This document shows positions 27,446-35,886 of a stretch of DNA of 61,638 nucleotides, one piece after another. A model generated the notes under the pieces. The model made no database searches, was not told where the DNA came from, and saw nothing but the letters and a program-made list of their open reading frames with translations. Position numbers and translations under genes: made by a program. Each line of letters begins with the position of its first letter. Position 1 is the first letter of the stretch. Origin of the DNA: a virus; the IMG/VR virus record IMGVR_UViG_3300046368_000725, positions 1-61,638 of that record; one strand, given 5' to 3'.

Positions 27446-28103
27446 GGTAGCAATGTGCTATCAAATGAATTCTATCCTTGCTGCTATTGTTTATTACACT
27501 ATGGTCATTAAAAATATTAACCATAAATGCACTATGTGATTTAAATGGAACACACCCGTTATCTTTTATAGTCATATGACAATCGTTAGGATGATCAATA
27601 GCAATGTTAACCGGCAGTGGATAATCAAATAAATTATCAATGTTTATCATCGGACTGTAATCGTTATGAGGAGAAATCCATCCACCTGCTGCTAGTTTCA
27701 TAAAACGTATTCTAGCATATCTTTCTGCAGGAAACGTATTATTAAAAAAAGATTGTATGTTTTTAGTTTTGTTTCCTAGTTCTGTCCATTGATAGTCTGG
27801 CTCTGATTCATAACCGTAAGTTTGCCAAACATTTGTTTTATCAGTATCGATGCCATGTAACGCACAACTACTCCAACCATAATGAGAGCCTTCTCCTGAA
27901 AAAATATCTCTATGTGCAACATAATAGTCATCTGCATATGCACTTTCAGACAACCAATCTGGCATAGTAAAGTCAAACTCAACCCAATGATAGCCGTGTC
28001 CTGAGAATATCCATTTTACTTTGTCTTCTAAACTATAATCCGGCAAAGGCTTTGGGGTAATTTTAACGTCTTTGTAAGCGTTATAAAATTCTATCTGATC
28101 CAT
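27363..28103 (-). CDS. Aspartyl/asparaginyl beta-hydroxylase-like 2OG-Fe(II) oxygenase
   Basis: 246 aa. The C-terminal double-stranded beta-helix has the iron ligands HND (H146, D148) and a distal H201, with R211 for 2-oxoglutarate. The order MKL-GG-HxD...(I)NIA(x)xxPxDC...N(x)xxHxVxNNSxxDRxHLI is shared with the protein of 49368-50048. In this family the enzymes hydroxylate Asp/Asn residues or amino acids. Its ATG lies 4 nt after an exact TATAAATA. It forms a unit with 26240; the same two families are neighbours again at 49368-51397. Confidence 0.7.
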   Translation of the reverse strand: MDQIEFYNAYKDVKITPKPLPDYSLEDKVKWIFSGHGYHWVEFDFTMPDWLSESAYADDYYVAHRDIFSGEGSHYGWSSCALHGIDTDKTNVWQTYGYESEPDYQWTELGNKTKNIQSFFNNTFPAERYARIRFMKLAAGGWISPHNDYSPMINIDNLFDYPLPVNIAIDHPNDCHMTIKDNGCVPFKSHSAFMVNIFNDHSVINNSSKDRIHLIAHCYLGNKRKEFCELIVNSYEKQHAKIQSQV

Positions 28104-28107
28104 ATAG

Positions 28108-28115
28108 TATTTATA
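28108..28115 (-). promoter_or_regulatory. T4-type late promoter TATAAATA, leaderless arrangement
   Basis: An exact TATAAATA on the minus strand, then CTAT, then the ATG at 28103. With T4-like spacing transcription would begin at or one base from the start codon. It is back-to-back with the plus-strand box at 28130. Confidence 0.75.
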
Positions 28116-28129
28116 TCATTAACTGCGCA

Positions 28130-28137
28130 TATAAATA
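28130..28137 (+). promoter_or_regulatory. T4-type late promoter TATAAATA, leaderless arrangement
   Basis: An exact TATAAATA on the plus strand ends 4 nt before the GTG start at 28142. An in-frame TAG overlaps its last bases (28136-28138), so the coding region cannot begin further upstream. Together with 28108 it makes a divergent late promoter pair. Confidence 0.72.
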
Positions 28138-28141
28138 GAAA

Positions 28142-29170
28142 GTGTTTAGTATTAATCAATTACAAAGTATTCATGTTGAAATAAGCAATCGATGTCAAGC
28201 AAAATGTCCTATGTGTAGTAGGAATCATCATGGTGGAATATCAAATCCGTTGCTTAAAGAATCAGACTGGACTATACAGCAATTTAAAAACATATTTACA
28301 CCTGCAATAAAACGACAAATTAAAAAAATTACGTTCTGTGGCAATTTTGGTGATCCGTTACTAAACTTTCATTTTGTAAAAATGTTAGACTACATAAAGG
28401 ATGATAATATCTATGTAGATATACACACAAACGGTAGTTTACGATCTACACAATTTTGGAAAGATTTACCAAAGCATTTACCATTTGAACACAAGGTTGT
28501 GTTTGCTATAGATGGATTAGCCGACACTCATAGTAGATATCGTGTTGGTACTGATTATAAAAAAATTATGAATAATGCAAGAGCATTTATTAATGCTGGC
28601 GGCACAGCAGAATGGAGTATGATACGTTTTGCACATAATGCACATCAAGTTGATGCTGCAAAAGAAGTTAGCAAGTATTATAAATTTAAATACTTTACTG
28701 TAAAAGACAGCAGCAGATTTGCATTGGAAAATACGTTTGATGTTTTAAATAGTTACGGACATATAGTCGATACTTTAGAACCACATATTCCAGAACAGAG
28801 TATTGATGTAGAACAAATACCTACTTTAGTAGATCAAAGCATTATAGATTGTTGGGCAAAAAAACAATTTGAAGTTTACATTGATGCACACTTAACACTT
28901 ATGCCCTGCTGTTTTTTAGCAAGTATACCTTATAATTGGTATAATCGTAAAGACAAATTATACAATGCTAAAAAAACTGTGGAAGAACAATACAAAAATT
29001 TAATAGATGAATTAGGAGATACTAGTCTACATAAAAATAGTATCGAGGATGTAATTTCAAAAACAAGCTATCAAACAGTTTGGACAAAATATTGGACTAC
29101 GCAAAAATTATACACCTGTGCAAGGACTTGCGGCAATATAGTTAAAACCCCTCAGCAGCAATTTTCTTAA
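28142..29170 (+). CDS. Radical SAM protein of CQAxCPMC type
   Basis: 342 aa from a GTG start, forced by a TAG two codons upstream. CQAKCPMC (C18, C22, C25) with SRNHHGG after it. The glycine-rich SAM motif is replaced by CGNFGDPL, as in the paralogue at 43846 (CGNLGDPI). Later come AIDGLxDTHSRYR, RFAHNxHQVDxA and a C-terminal MPCCF...CARTCG. These features set the pair apart from the other radical SAM genes here. No ribosome site; see the promoter entry. Substrate unknown. Confidence 0.85.
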   Translation: MFSINQLQSIHVEISNRCQAKCPMCSRNHHGGISNPLLKESDWTIQQFKNIFTPAIKRQIKKITFCGNFGDPLLNFHFVKMLDYIKDDNIYVDIHTNGSLRSTQFWKDLPKHLPFEHKVVFAIDGLADTHSRYRVGTDYKKIMNNARAFINAGGTAEWSMIRFAHNAHQVDAAKEVSKYYKFKYFTVKDSSRFALENTFDVLNSYGHIVDTLEPHIPEQSIDVEQIPTLVDQSIIDCWAKKQFEVYIDAHLTLMPCCFLASIPYNWYNRKDKLYNAKKTVEEQYKNLIDELGDTSLHKNSIEDVISKTSYQTVWTKYWTTQKLYTCARTCGNIVKTPQQQFS

Positions 29171-30203
29171 ACATAGCTAGTGTTTTTGCTTTAGGCACAC
29201 ACATACCACATCCGCATCGTTGTTTTGGACATGTAATAATTGCGTCTTTGTTTTCGTAAGCATATGCAAGTATACCTTCAGGATTAGATAATCTTCCAAT
29301 CGGTCCAACACGTTCAGTAAATGTCGCTTGGCACGTTTGGTGATGATATACTTTACCGGTGTGTTCATCAATGTGCAAGAAATAGTTGTTTACATCGCAA
29401 TACCAACCGTTAAAGTTTGTATTTACTGCTTCTATTTTGTTCCAACATCCATTACAACTGCCCTGTATACTTCTAGCGCCACAACATCCTCTTGGTAGTT
29501 CATACCCTCCGGCAACTTTTTCTGCCAAATCTAAAGGTAATCCTTTTTCTTTAAGATACCATTGTTGTTGCTCAGTTGTGTATGCATGACTTGTTCTGCG
29601 TTGGCTACCGTCAGTGTCAGTAAACCAATCAGTAAAACCAACATTGCCATCGCCTATCATTGTGGGTTTGCTATCAATGCCAGCTGCTACAAGTCTTTCG
29701 TGTGCATCAATACATTCATTCCAGTGATCTGTATGCATCATTACATTTGCAGTAACCCACATGCCTGCTTCTTTAATTAATTGTGCATTTTTTAACATAC
29801 GTTCTTTACTAAAATACGGACCTTCGGCGTGATAGCTTAGTGTAACGCCTACAAAGTTCTTTTTAATGAAGTCAATATGCTTTTCGTGGAATGTACCGTT
29901 GGTTGTCATACCAACTTGAAAGTCTGTTTCCTTGTTTATTTTTTCAACAAGATCCCAAAATTCAGGATTAACAGTTGGCTCACCGCCAGTAAAGCCAATA
30001 TTTGCATTTGGCTGATTGTATAACATTGTATAATCTTGAATAAATTTTAGTGTATGTTCTAAATTATGTTTTGGAGTAGGTGGACTTACTGTGTCGTGTC
30101 TTGTGCTTTCGCAATACGTACAATCAAAGTTACAACGTCTTCCAATATCCCATGTTATCATCATAGGTTCTGGATTAGTTAATTTTATTGCGTTTACTTC
30201 CAT
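29142..30203 (-). CDS. Radical SAM protein with C-terminal SPASM-like cysteines, paralogue of 25246
   Basis: 353 aa from the ATG at 30203, which overlaps the previous stop; the frame stays open upstream to 30251. CNFDCTYC (C24, C28, C31), TGGEPTVNPEFW, TLSYHAEG. The C-terminus has RGCCGARSIQGSCNGCW, GWYCDVNNYFLHID, CQATFTERVGPIG and CPKQRCGCGMCVPKAKT. The many ordered cysteines allow two extra iron-sulfur clusters. It is the last gene of the 33010-29142 minus operon. Confidence 0.87.
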   Translation of the reverse strand: MEVNAIKLTNPEPMMITWDIGRRCNFDCTYCESTRHDTVSPPTPKHNLEHTLKFIQDYTMLYNQPNANIGFTGGEPTVNPEFWDLVEKINKETDFQVGMTTNGTFHEKHIDFIKKNFVGVTLSYHAEGPYFSKERMLKNAQLIKEAGMWVTANVMMHTDHWNECIDAHERLVAAGIDSKPTMIGDGNVGFTDWFTDTDGSQRRTSHAYTTEQQQWYLKEKGLPLDLAEKVAGGYELPRGCCGARSIQGSCNGCWNKIEAVNTNFNGWYCDVNNYFLHIDEHTGKVYHHQTCQATFTERVGPIGRLSNPEGILAYAYENKDAIITCPKQRCGCGMCVPKAKTLAMFKKIAAEGF

Positions 30204-31090
30204 TTCGTTATATTTACATCCGCTGCACAAGTACACCAATCTCTTGAACAAATTACTGCTACTTCGGGTCTTTCAAATGTATCTTTGTATATATTACCTA
30301 AACTACCGCCTACTCTACACGTAGCACGATGTACATCTCCGTCCCAATTAATCATTAAACTTTCAATTCCTGCTTTACATTGCCATCCTTTAAACATATT
30401 TAATTTGTTTTTAAGTAAGTCATTTGTATGTACTAAATCTTTACTATCAACAAGTGTGTTTGCTTTTGCTGTAGTTTGCACACTTTTAATCCACTCAAGG
30501 TCTTCTAGGTTATAGCGCATATCGTCAAACCAGTCATGTCGTTCTGTCCAGCGTATACGTCTGAGACTAAATGGAATATTGTGTTCGATTAAAATTCTAG
30601 TTGCAAGTTTCACTTCATCCATGTAATCGTGGTGTGCCATAACCATAACATGGTAGTCTTTTGGGTGTTTACCACCACCTAATGTTCCTGCTAGAATTCT
30701 AATTGTTTCAACACGGTCATACCATTGCTTATCCTCAAAGTGTAAACTAAGTACAAGATAATTAACATCTAAATCTTGATAATATTCTGGCTTTCTTGTA
30801 ATGTTTGTAGTTACACTCAACCAGTTTATTTTAGGTCTAGCATAATTTACTAGTTCTTCAAACTGTGGGTGTACACACGGCTCGCCACCTGTGAAACTTA
30901 TACGTACATTTTCAATTTCTGCAAGTGTATCAACCGTTTTATACAGTGTTGATAAGTCTTTGTGACTGCTAAAATTGTCGTGTATTTCCGCAGGACAATA
31001 TGTGCAATCTAAATTGCAACGCTTGCCTAAGTTCCACTCAACTTTAACACTATCTCTATAGTGCGGCCATCTATTTTCTACGCTAAACAT
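30194..31090 (-). CDS. Radical SAM protein with C-terminal cysteines
   Basis: 298 aa, the shortest radical SAM here. CNLDCTYC (C25, C29, C32), TGGEPCVHPQF, SLHFEDKQWYD. C-terminal: GWQCKAGIESLMINWDGDV, ATCRVGGSLGNIY and VICSRDWCTCAAD. The layout matches 11390 and 24339. It overlaps the next two genes by 10-13 bp. The WTERHDWFDDMRYN segment resembles RQIDHHWLDMRWNYN of 25246, hinting at a shared substrate-binding region. Confidence 0.85.
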   Translation of the reverse strand: MFSVENRWPHYRDSVKVEWNLGKRCNLDCTYCPAEIHDNFSSHKDLSTLYKTVDTLAEIENVRISFTGGEPCVHPQFEELVNYARPKINWLSVTTNITRKPEYYQDLDVNYLVLSLHFEDKQWYDRVETIRILAGTLGGGKHPKDYHVMVMAHHDYMDEVKLATRILIEHNIPFSLRRIRWTERHDWFDDMRYNLEDLEWIKSVQTTAKANTLVDSKDLVHTNDLLKNKLNMFKGWQCKAGIESLMINWDGDVHRATCRVGGSLGNIYKDTFERPEVAVICSRDWCTCAADVNITKWK

Positions 31091-32328
31091 ACTTTTTCAA
31101 AAGGTCCTTGGCTGCGACTATTGTCTAGTCTGCGATTAAATGCAAGTGTATCATTCCATTTATCGCTTAAATCTTGTGCCTTTAAAAAATTAATGTTGTC
31201 TTGGATTTGTTGTATTGTCATTGGTAATAATTGCGGATGCATAGACATGCATGACCAGTGTTCTACTATTGTTAGTAATTCTTCTAATTGTTGAATTACT
31301 TTATATTTATATTCTGTTGGCATGCATTGCGCACTTAGTACATTTGGATAGTTTACTCTATGCGAATAAAATACAATACCCATATTATTTAAGAAATAGT
31401 CAATAATTTTTGGTAATTGCATAACATTACCTACTTGTACTGTACATGCACCTACAACATAATCTACATTTTTAAAACTTTGGAATACTTTTACATTTTC
31501 TTCTACTTCAGCAAAGTTGCCATTTCCTCTAATATAACTATAAACATCATGTAACCCATCAATGCTTACGTTTACACTAACTTTTTTAAACTTAGGCCAA
31601 TAGTCGTGTATTGTCCTACCGCCCTTTATACCCGTCACTGTGCCGTTTGTAGCGTACTTTATTTCTATGTTGTCTCCGTATGGTGCTAACATATCTAATA
31701 TTCGGTAATGAGTAGGATCCATCAACGGTTCACCACCTGCAAATTCAACTCTACGAAAGTAAGGTAGCAGTTTTTCTAAGTTTGACCAAAAGTTTTGGTC
31801 TTTTTCAAAGATGCCTATATAAGGGGCTTTGGTAAGTCCTAGTCCTCTTACAGCATCTACTAGATAGTTGCCTTCTTCTTTGTAAAACTCTTCAACTTCT
31901 TCCCAATCTTTCCATTGTGTACTATCTAAAGGATTGCACATGCGACATTTAAGATTACATAAGTTATTAATTTTAATTTCTATAGTTGGCAACTCAAAAG
32001 GCATTGTAAAATCGTCATTAAGAGTGTCCAACGCATTTGGATATAGATTTATTCTACTTTCAGGAAAGCTATCACGTATATGACGTTGACGTAAACTTTC
32101 AACGCCTTGTGCTTCTAAGTCAAAACACGGTACACATTCAGCAGGCATTTCGTTGTTTAGTACCTGCTGACGTACTCTACGCATGTTTTCATTGTTCCAT
32201 GCACTTTCTAAGCTCTCATTTTGTATCCATCCAATAGGTTGGCTACGGCAACACACTTTAATTGCACCATCTTCTCTAGTTGCTAGTCCTGTAAACGGGT
32301 GCATACAAAATGTTTTACTTGATTGCAT
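31078..32328 (-). CDS. Radical SAM protein, FCxxPF...CC family
   Basis: 416 aa from the ATG at 32328, which overlaps the upstream gene slightly; a longer frame exists but would run deep into that gene. FCMHPFTGLATREDGAIKVCC (C8, C26, C27), CVPC (C65, C68), then CNLKCRMC (C124, C128, C131), AGGEPLMDPTHY. PF replaces the usual PW, and ATREDG the usual TRPDG, so it is a diverged member. It is followed by two short C-terminal-type radical SAM genes in the same operon. Confidence 0.86.
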   Translation of the reverse strand: MQSSKTFCMHPFTGLATREDGAIKVCCRSQPIGWIQNESLESAWNNENMRRVRQQVLNNEMPAECVPCFDLEAQGVESLRQRHIRDSFPESRINLYPNALDTLNDDFTMPFELPTIEIKINNLCNLKCRMCNPLDSTQWKDWEEVEEFYKEEGNYLVDAVRGLGLTKAPYIGIFEKDQNFWSNLEKLLPYFRRVEFAGGEPLMDPTHYRILDMLAPYGDNIEIKYATNGTVTGIKGGRTIHDYWPKFKKVSVNVSIDGLHDVYSYIRGNGNFAEVEENVKVFQSFKNVDYVVGACTVQVGNVMQLPKIIDYFLNNMGIVFYSHRVNYPNVLSAQCMPTEYKYKVIQQLEELLTIVEHWSCMSMHPQLLPMTIQQIQDNINFLKAQDLSDKWNDTLAFNRRLDNSRSQGPFEKVCLA

Positions 32329-33010
32329 TTTGTATACCCCATTCACGTTCTTTACACCAAAAACATTTGCCACAAACTGGAACTTTCTCATATGGTGTGT
32401 ATGTAGTATAGTCAATGCCTTCAAACTCGCCTTCGCAACTGCGTGTAATTTCTAAAAGTTCGCCTATGTTGTTATCTACATATTGTTTTATAATCCAGTC
32501 TTTGCGAACATTGGTAAAAGGATGACATATAGATGCACCCATGTGTTTCATTTCAATTGGTAAACGTGCAGTTTCTCTATCATCAAGTTTGCCATCAAAT
32601 TTTTCAGTTGGATTTAGTGTAACACCAGCATACCATGCATCAAGTTTATACAAATGACCAATGTATTCGTTGTGTGAACGCAGTATAACACGATTGCCGG
32701 ACTTCATTGATCCGTATTCATCTTTAATTAAGTACTCGGTTGGCTCTTCCATCTCTGGAGGTATAAATCCTTCAATGTGTTCTATACGATTATTAAATTT
32801 TTCTCGAAACCAACCAACAACATCCTTAGCAATCCATCGTTGCCACGGTCTAGTTTTCCACATACGTACTTGTGTTGTAAAATATATATCAGCATTTGTA
32901 TTACTCAAGACAAGATATGCTAGTAGAGCGCTATCAGCACCGCCACTTAGACTAATACCTATTCTTTTCCATTCTTGTTCTAAAGGAATGTAAACATTAT
33001 CGATCTTCAT
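32315..33010 (-). CDS. QueC-like PP-loop ATPase
   Basis: 231 aa. SGGADS (22-27) is the ATP pyrophosphatase loop. The end carries C192 and CGKCFWC (C213, C216, C219), the four-cysteine zinc site of QueC, after CHPFTNVRKDWI. QueC turns 7-carboxy-7-deazaguanine into preQ0 using ATP and ammonia. No other 7-deazaguanine gene (QueD, QueE, FolE, DpdA) is visible, so the substrate may differ. It leads a minus operon with three radical SAM genes and has its own sigma70-type promoter 5 nt before the ATG. Confidence 0.72.
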   Translation of the reverse strand: MKIDNVYIPLEQEWKRIGISLSGGADSALLAYLVLSNTNADIYFTTQVRMWKTRPWQRWIAKDVVGWFREKFNNRIEHIEGFIPPEMEEPTEYLIKDEYGSMKSGNRVILRSHNEYIGHLYKLDAWYAGVTLNPTEKFDGKLDDRETARLPIEMKHMGASICHPFTNVRKDWIIKQYVDNNIGELLEITRSCEGEFEGIDYTTYTPYEKVPVCGKCFWCKEREWGIQNAIK

Positions 33011-33015
33011 GCTGT

Positions 33016-33043
33016 ATTATAACACATTTTAGTAATGTGTCAA
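33016..33043 (-). promoter_or_regulatory. Sigma70-type promoter, leaderless arrangement, with palindrome
   Basis: Minus strand: TTGACA (33043-33038), a 16-nt spacer, TATAAT (33021-33016), then 5 nt and the ATG at 33010. A transcript starting 6-7 nt after the -10 would have almost no leader. The spacer contains the palindrome ACACATT-TTAGT-AATGTGT (33022-33040), a likely operator. Confidence 0.8.
33022..33040. repeat. Palindrome between -35 and -10, operator candidate
   Basis: Perfect 7-bp arms ACACATT and AATGTGT with a 5-nt loop fill the promoter spacer of the QueC-like operon. The sequence differs from the inverted repeat at 2823, so if both are operators they bind different proteins. Confidence 0.5.
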
Positions 33044-33835
33044 GTGTCCTATGCCAATACGCTCTTTGAACTCTTTTGTAAATTTACAATCAATACGTAA
33101 CCCGTATTCTTGTTCCATACTAAATTCTCCACCATGCCAATCTTGATCATTAAAAAAACATGCATGACTGTTTATGTAGTGTTTGCGTTTATGTTCTGGA
33201 TCCCACACATAGAATCCACGTTTTGTATTAGGACGAATATGTATAAATTCGATATTATGATCTGTGTAATCTTGTGTATCAGCATCGAGATCTCTATGTT
33301 CAAAAGGCTTACTACTTCCAGAACTTACAAAAAATATTACCCGGCCTGTGTATTCAACTATACCGTCGTCTTTTAATTTATTAACCCATTGCATTACATT
33401 AGGAAAGTATGCCGACTCTGGAGTTGCATCTCTTTCTTCGTTTGCACGGTCTTTCATATTTGTGCCTTCTTCTTTTAGTACATAATAAATGTAAGGATCG
33501 TATGCACCTAATGTGGTTGTTAGATAACGCACAAATATATTACGTTGTTTATAATCATTAAAGTCTTTAGGAAATATTTTATCACCTTCGATGCGTATTG
33601 GATCATTAGCTTCTAATTGCTGGTATTCTTCAAATGCTTGATATACAGGCTTCCAGTTTGCAATATAGCTCATATCGTCAAAGTTAAATCCTGGCTTCAT
33701 CCAAGTACCTTCTTTGGCAAACTCACGTGCTTGTGCCATTCCGCTTGCAATCTCGGCGTGTAGATTTTGAAATCCAGTAATATCTAAAAATGGATCTAAA
33801 TTAATATACGGTAAGTTTTCGAATCCTCTTATCAT
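33029..33835 (-). CDS. Putative 2OG-Fe(II) oxygenase
   Basis: 268 aa. The likely iron ligands are HRD (H180, D182) in KPFEHRDLDAD and H234 in DWHGGE, with R247 (GLRIDCKF) for 2-oxoglutarate. The strand order fits a double-stranded beta-helix. The N-terminal 150 residues (with FVRYLTTTLGAYDPY) are not recognised. Its 3' end overlaps the promoter of the QueC-like operon. The start is 5 nt after a weak late-like box (GATAAGTA). Assignment rests on the HxD...H...R pattern. Confidence 0.55.
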   Translation of the reverse strand: MIRGFENLPYINLDPFLDITGFQNLHAEIASGMAQAREFAKEGTWMKPGFNFDDMSYIANWKPVYQAFEEYQQLEANDPIRIEGDKIFPKDFNDYKQRNIFVRYLTTTLGAYDPYIYYVLKEEGTNMKDRANEERDATPESAYFPNVMQWVNKLKDDGIVEYTGRVIFFVSSGSSKPFEHRDLDADTQDYTDHNIEFIHIRPNTKRGFYVWDPEHKRKHYINSHACFFNDQDWHGGEFSMEQEYGLRIDCKFTKEFKERIGIGHLTHY

Positions 33836-33840
33836 ACAAT

Positions 33841-33848
33841 TACTTATC
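33841..33848 (-). promoter_or_regulatory. Weak late-like box GATAAGTA, start 5 nt downstream
   Basis: A minus-strand 6-of-8 match followed by ATTGT and the ATG at 33835. Alone it would be unconvincing; the spacing matches the other divergent starts and it abuts the plus-strand box at 33850. Confidence 0.3.
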
Positions 33849-33849
33849 T

Positions 33850-33857
33850 AGTAAATA
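33850..33857 (+). promoter_or_regulatory. Late-like box AGTAAATA, start codon 4 nt downstream
   Basis: AGTAAATA, CAGT, ATG (33862). It shares TAAATACnnTATG with the boxes at 16217, 19409 and 28108. No ribosome site is present, so a leaderless mRNA is predicted. Confidence 0.5.
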
Positions 33858-33861
33858 CAGT

Positions 33862-34518
33862 ATGATTACTAACACTGAATTCACAACAACTCCTGCTAAA
33901 CTTTCAGAAGCTCTTATGATGTGTCAATCCATGACTGGCAAAAGTGTACTTAACAAGCCGACCAACGATTTCTTTTATGACACTTGGGAAATACTACCAG
34001 AGTATAAAGGTACAGTATTTGACGAATTACTTGCACCGTTAGAGAATATCGGCGAAGCAAGGATTATAAAACAAGAGTCGGGAACATGTTATTTTGCACA
34101 CACTGATGTTGATAATCGTTATCATTTAAACATCAGCGGCGATTGTGCTTCATTAATTGATTTAGATGCAAACAAAATGTATCCTCTTAAAGCTGATGGC
34201 AAATACTATTCAATGTATGCTGGCAAAAGTCATAGTGCTGCTAACTTTGGACAGTATCCTCGATACCAATTAGTAGTTAGGCAGTTATTAACACGATCTC
34301 TATGGGTGTATAAAGATATCTCAATATACCCTGGAGGTGAAAATCCTCGTTATATGTTTGATAAATTTATTAGTCCAATACTAAATCAAATGGATTATCG
34401 TAACGTGATGAATAACTTTGAAGTATTAGAAACAGGTGTACGACTTACAACAAATCAACACTGGGCAAAATCAATTAAAGACATTTTGCCTATTGGATTT
34501 AAGATAGTCGAGCACTAA
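33862..34518 (+). CDS. Aspartyl/asparaginyl hydroxylase-like 2OG-Fe(II) oxygenase
   Basis: 218 aa. HTD (H80, D82) in CYFAHTDVDNRYH, H124 in AGKSHSAANFG and R134 in YPRYQLVVR form the iron and 2-oxoglutarate set. It is a single-gene unit whose 3' end overlaps the convergent halogenase gene by 48 bp. The short spacing between HxD and the distal His is typical of small Asp/Asn hydroxylase-like folds. Proximity to the halogenase suggests related oxidative tailoring, but they are on opposite strands. Confidence 0.62.
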   Translation: MITNTEFTTTPAKLSEALMMCQSMTGKSVLNKPTNDFFYDTWEILPEYKGTVFDELLAPLENIGEARIIKQESGTCYFAHTDVDNRYHLNISGDCASLIDLDANKMYPLKADGKYYSMYAGKSHSAANFGQYPRYQLVVRQLLTRSLWVYKDISIYPGGENPRYMFDKFISPILNQMDYRNVMNNFEVLETGVRLTTNQHWAKSIKDILPIGFKIVEH

Positions 34519-35886
34519 TTGTTTTTCTTCTTTGGAACTATTATTTCCGTATTTGTCTAAGTTACAATCCCACCCAATTGCTAAATGTGCCCACATATAA
34601 TCAGGAAATAATGTTTTCCAATTTGAACTTTTCATGAACGTATTGTTCTTATATTTTTTATATACTAGGTCTTCGTGATTATTTTTTATGCCTAAGTTAC
34701 GCATATCTTTCCAAAACTTGCCATTTCCTTTTTTACAAAGTGTATAATGGGCAAGAATAAAAAATGCTGCATCATCAAAACATTGTGGAATAATATTGTC
34801 AAATAACTTATCATTTTGAAAATTTATTGTATCTACAGCTCTATAAATTGTAGCAAGTGTTAAATACAATGCATTAGCTTCCATAGGTTCAATAAATCCT
34901 GCTGCTAATCCTATTGCAAAAACATTACCTGATCTAGGATTTTTCATTCTGGCAGGTGTCCACTTTAAAACTCTTGGTTCTAGTAAATTGTCTTTCTCGT
35001 TTTGTAGTAAATAATTCTTTACTTCTTCGTCTGTAAAATATTCATCACTAAATGTAATTCCTGTTCCAGTCCTATGTTGTAATGCAATTTTGAATTGCCA
35101 TCCAAACTCGTTGCGTATTGTTCTTGTAAAAACTTTTTCATTTTTGTTTTTAATAGGCATAACTATAGTGGTATTAGGTTTATTGTCTTTATACAAAGCA
35201 AGTTCGTCCGAAACACTGTTTATCAATAGTCTTGAAAATCCTGTGCAATCTAGCCAGTAATCGCTTTCTATTTCTGCACCATCTACTGTAACACTTTTAA
35301 TACCATTGCTGCTACATGTAACGTTTGAAACTTTACCTTCGATAAAGTTTATACCTAAGGGCACAGATATATTATTAATTACCCAGTTTGCCATTTCGTT
35401 AGCATCTATATGATGCGATAATACATATGACTGTTTTGTTGATTTTGGTATTTGATTTTGCAAAACTGAGTCATACAACTCATAGTAAGTTTCTTGGAAA
35501 CTATTTACATCTTTATCTTTATATAAATCAATACAAACATCTAAGTAGTTAGGTTTTCTACAATCTAAATATGTATTTAAATCGTAACTATACAACTTGT
35601 CTATTGGTTTATTAAGTGTAAACCCAAAGTGCTGATCTTCGTCGGCCCAATTCTCAAAACAGTTTGTTAATTTTGTTGTACAATTTACATTTTTTATCCA
35701 TTTTGATTGATCAACGCCAAACTGTTCTAAAAACGCCCATATATGTGGAGTAACACTTTCGCCGACACCAATTGTTGGAATATTTTTGCTATAAATTTGT
35801 ACAACTTCTGCATCAGGAAAATTTTTCTTAGCCCAAGCACCAGCAAACGCACCTGCTGTTCCTGCACCTACTACTGTAATTTTCAT
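34471..35886 (-). CDS. Flavin-dependent tryptophan-halogenase family protein
   Basis: 471 aa, close to the family norm (500-540). GAGTAG (7-12) binds FAD, GVGES (40-44) is the halogenase-specific loop, and K72 in TTKLTNCFENW aligns with the catalytic lysine that carries the hypohalite. GLAAGFIEPMEANAL (326-340) is the usual C-terminal FAD motif. The diagnostic WxWxIP motif is altered to GWQFKIAL (262-269), so its second Trp and the Ile-Pro are lost. Phage members are known: VirX1 from cyanophage Syn10 iodinates diverse substrates. Here it ends a late operon that begins with a fibre protein. No flavin reductase is obvious, though the nitroreductase-like genes use FMN. Confidence 0.85.
   Translation of the reverse strand: MKITVVGAGTAGAFAGAWAKKNFPDAEVVQIYSKNIPTIGVGESVTPHIWAFLEQFGVDQSKWIKNVNCTTKLTNCFENWADEDQHFGFTLNKPIDKLYSYDLNTYLDCRKPNYLDVCIDLYKDKDVNSFQETYYELYDSVLQNQIPKSTKQSYVLSHHIDANEMANWVINNISVPLGINFIEGKVSNVTCSSNGIKSVTVDGAEIESDYWLDCTGFSRLLINSVSDELALYKDNKPNTTIVMPIKNKNEKVFTRTIRNEFGWQFKIALQHRTGTGITFSDEYFTDEEVKNYLLQNEKDNLLEPRVLKWTPARMKNPRSGNVFAIGLAAGFIEPMEANALYLTLATIYRAVDTINFQNDKLFDNIIPQCFDDAAFFILAHYTLCKKGNGKFWKDMRNLGIKNNHEDLVYKKYKNNTFMKSSNWKTLFPDYMWAHLAIGWDCNLDKYGNNSSKEEKQLVLDYLKSNRQNVFN

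Noticed and set aside
31304-31311. Exact TATAAATA on the minus strand
   Set aside because: It lies deep inside the radical SAM gene 31078-32328 with no start codon or operon boundary after it; chance in A+T-rich coding DNA.
32315-33010. Phage 7-deazaguanine DNA modification pathway
   Set aside because: Only a QueC-like gene is visible; the other required enzymes are absent from the window.
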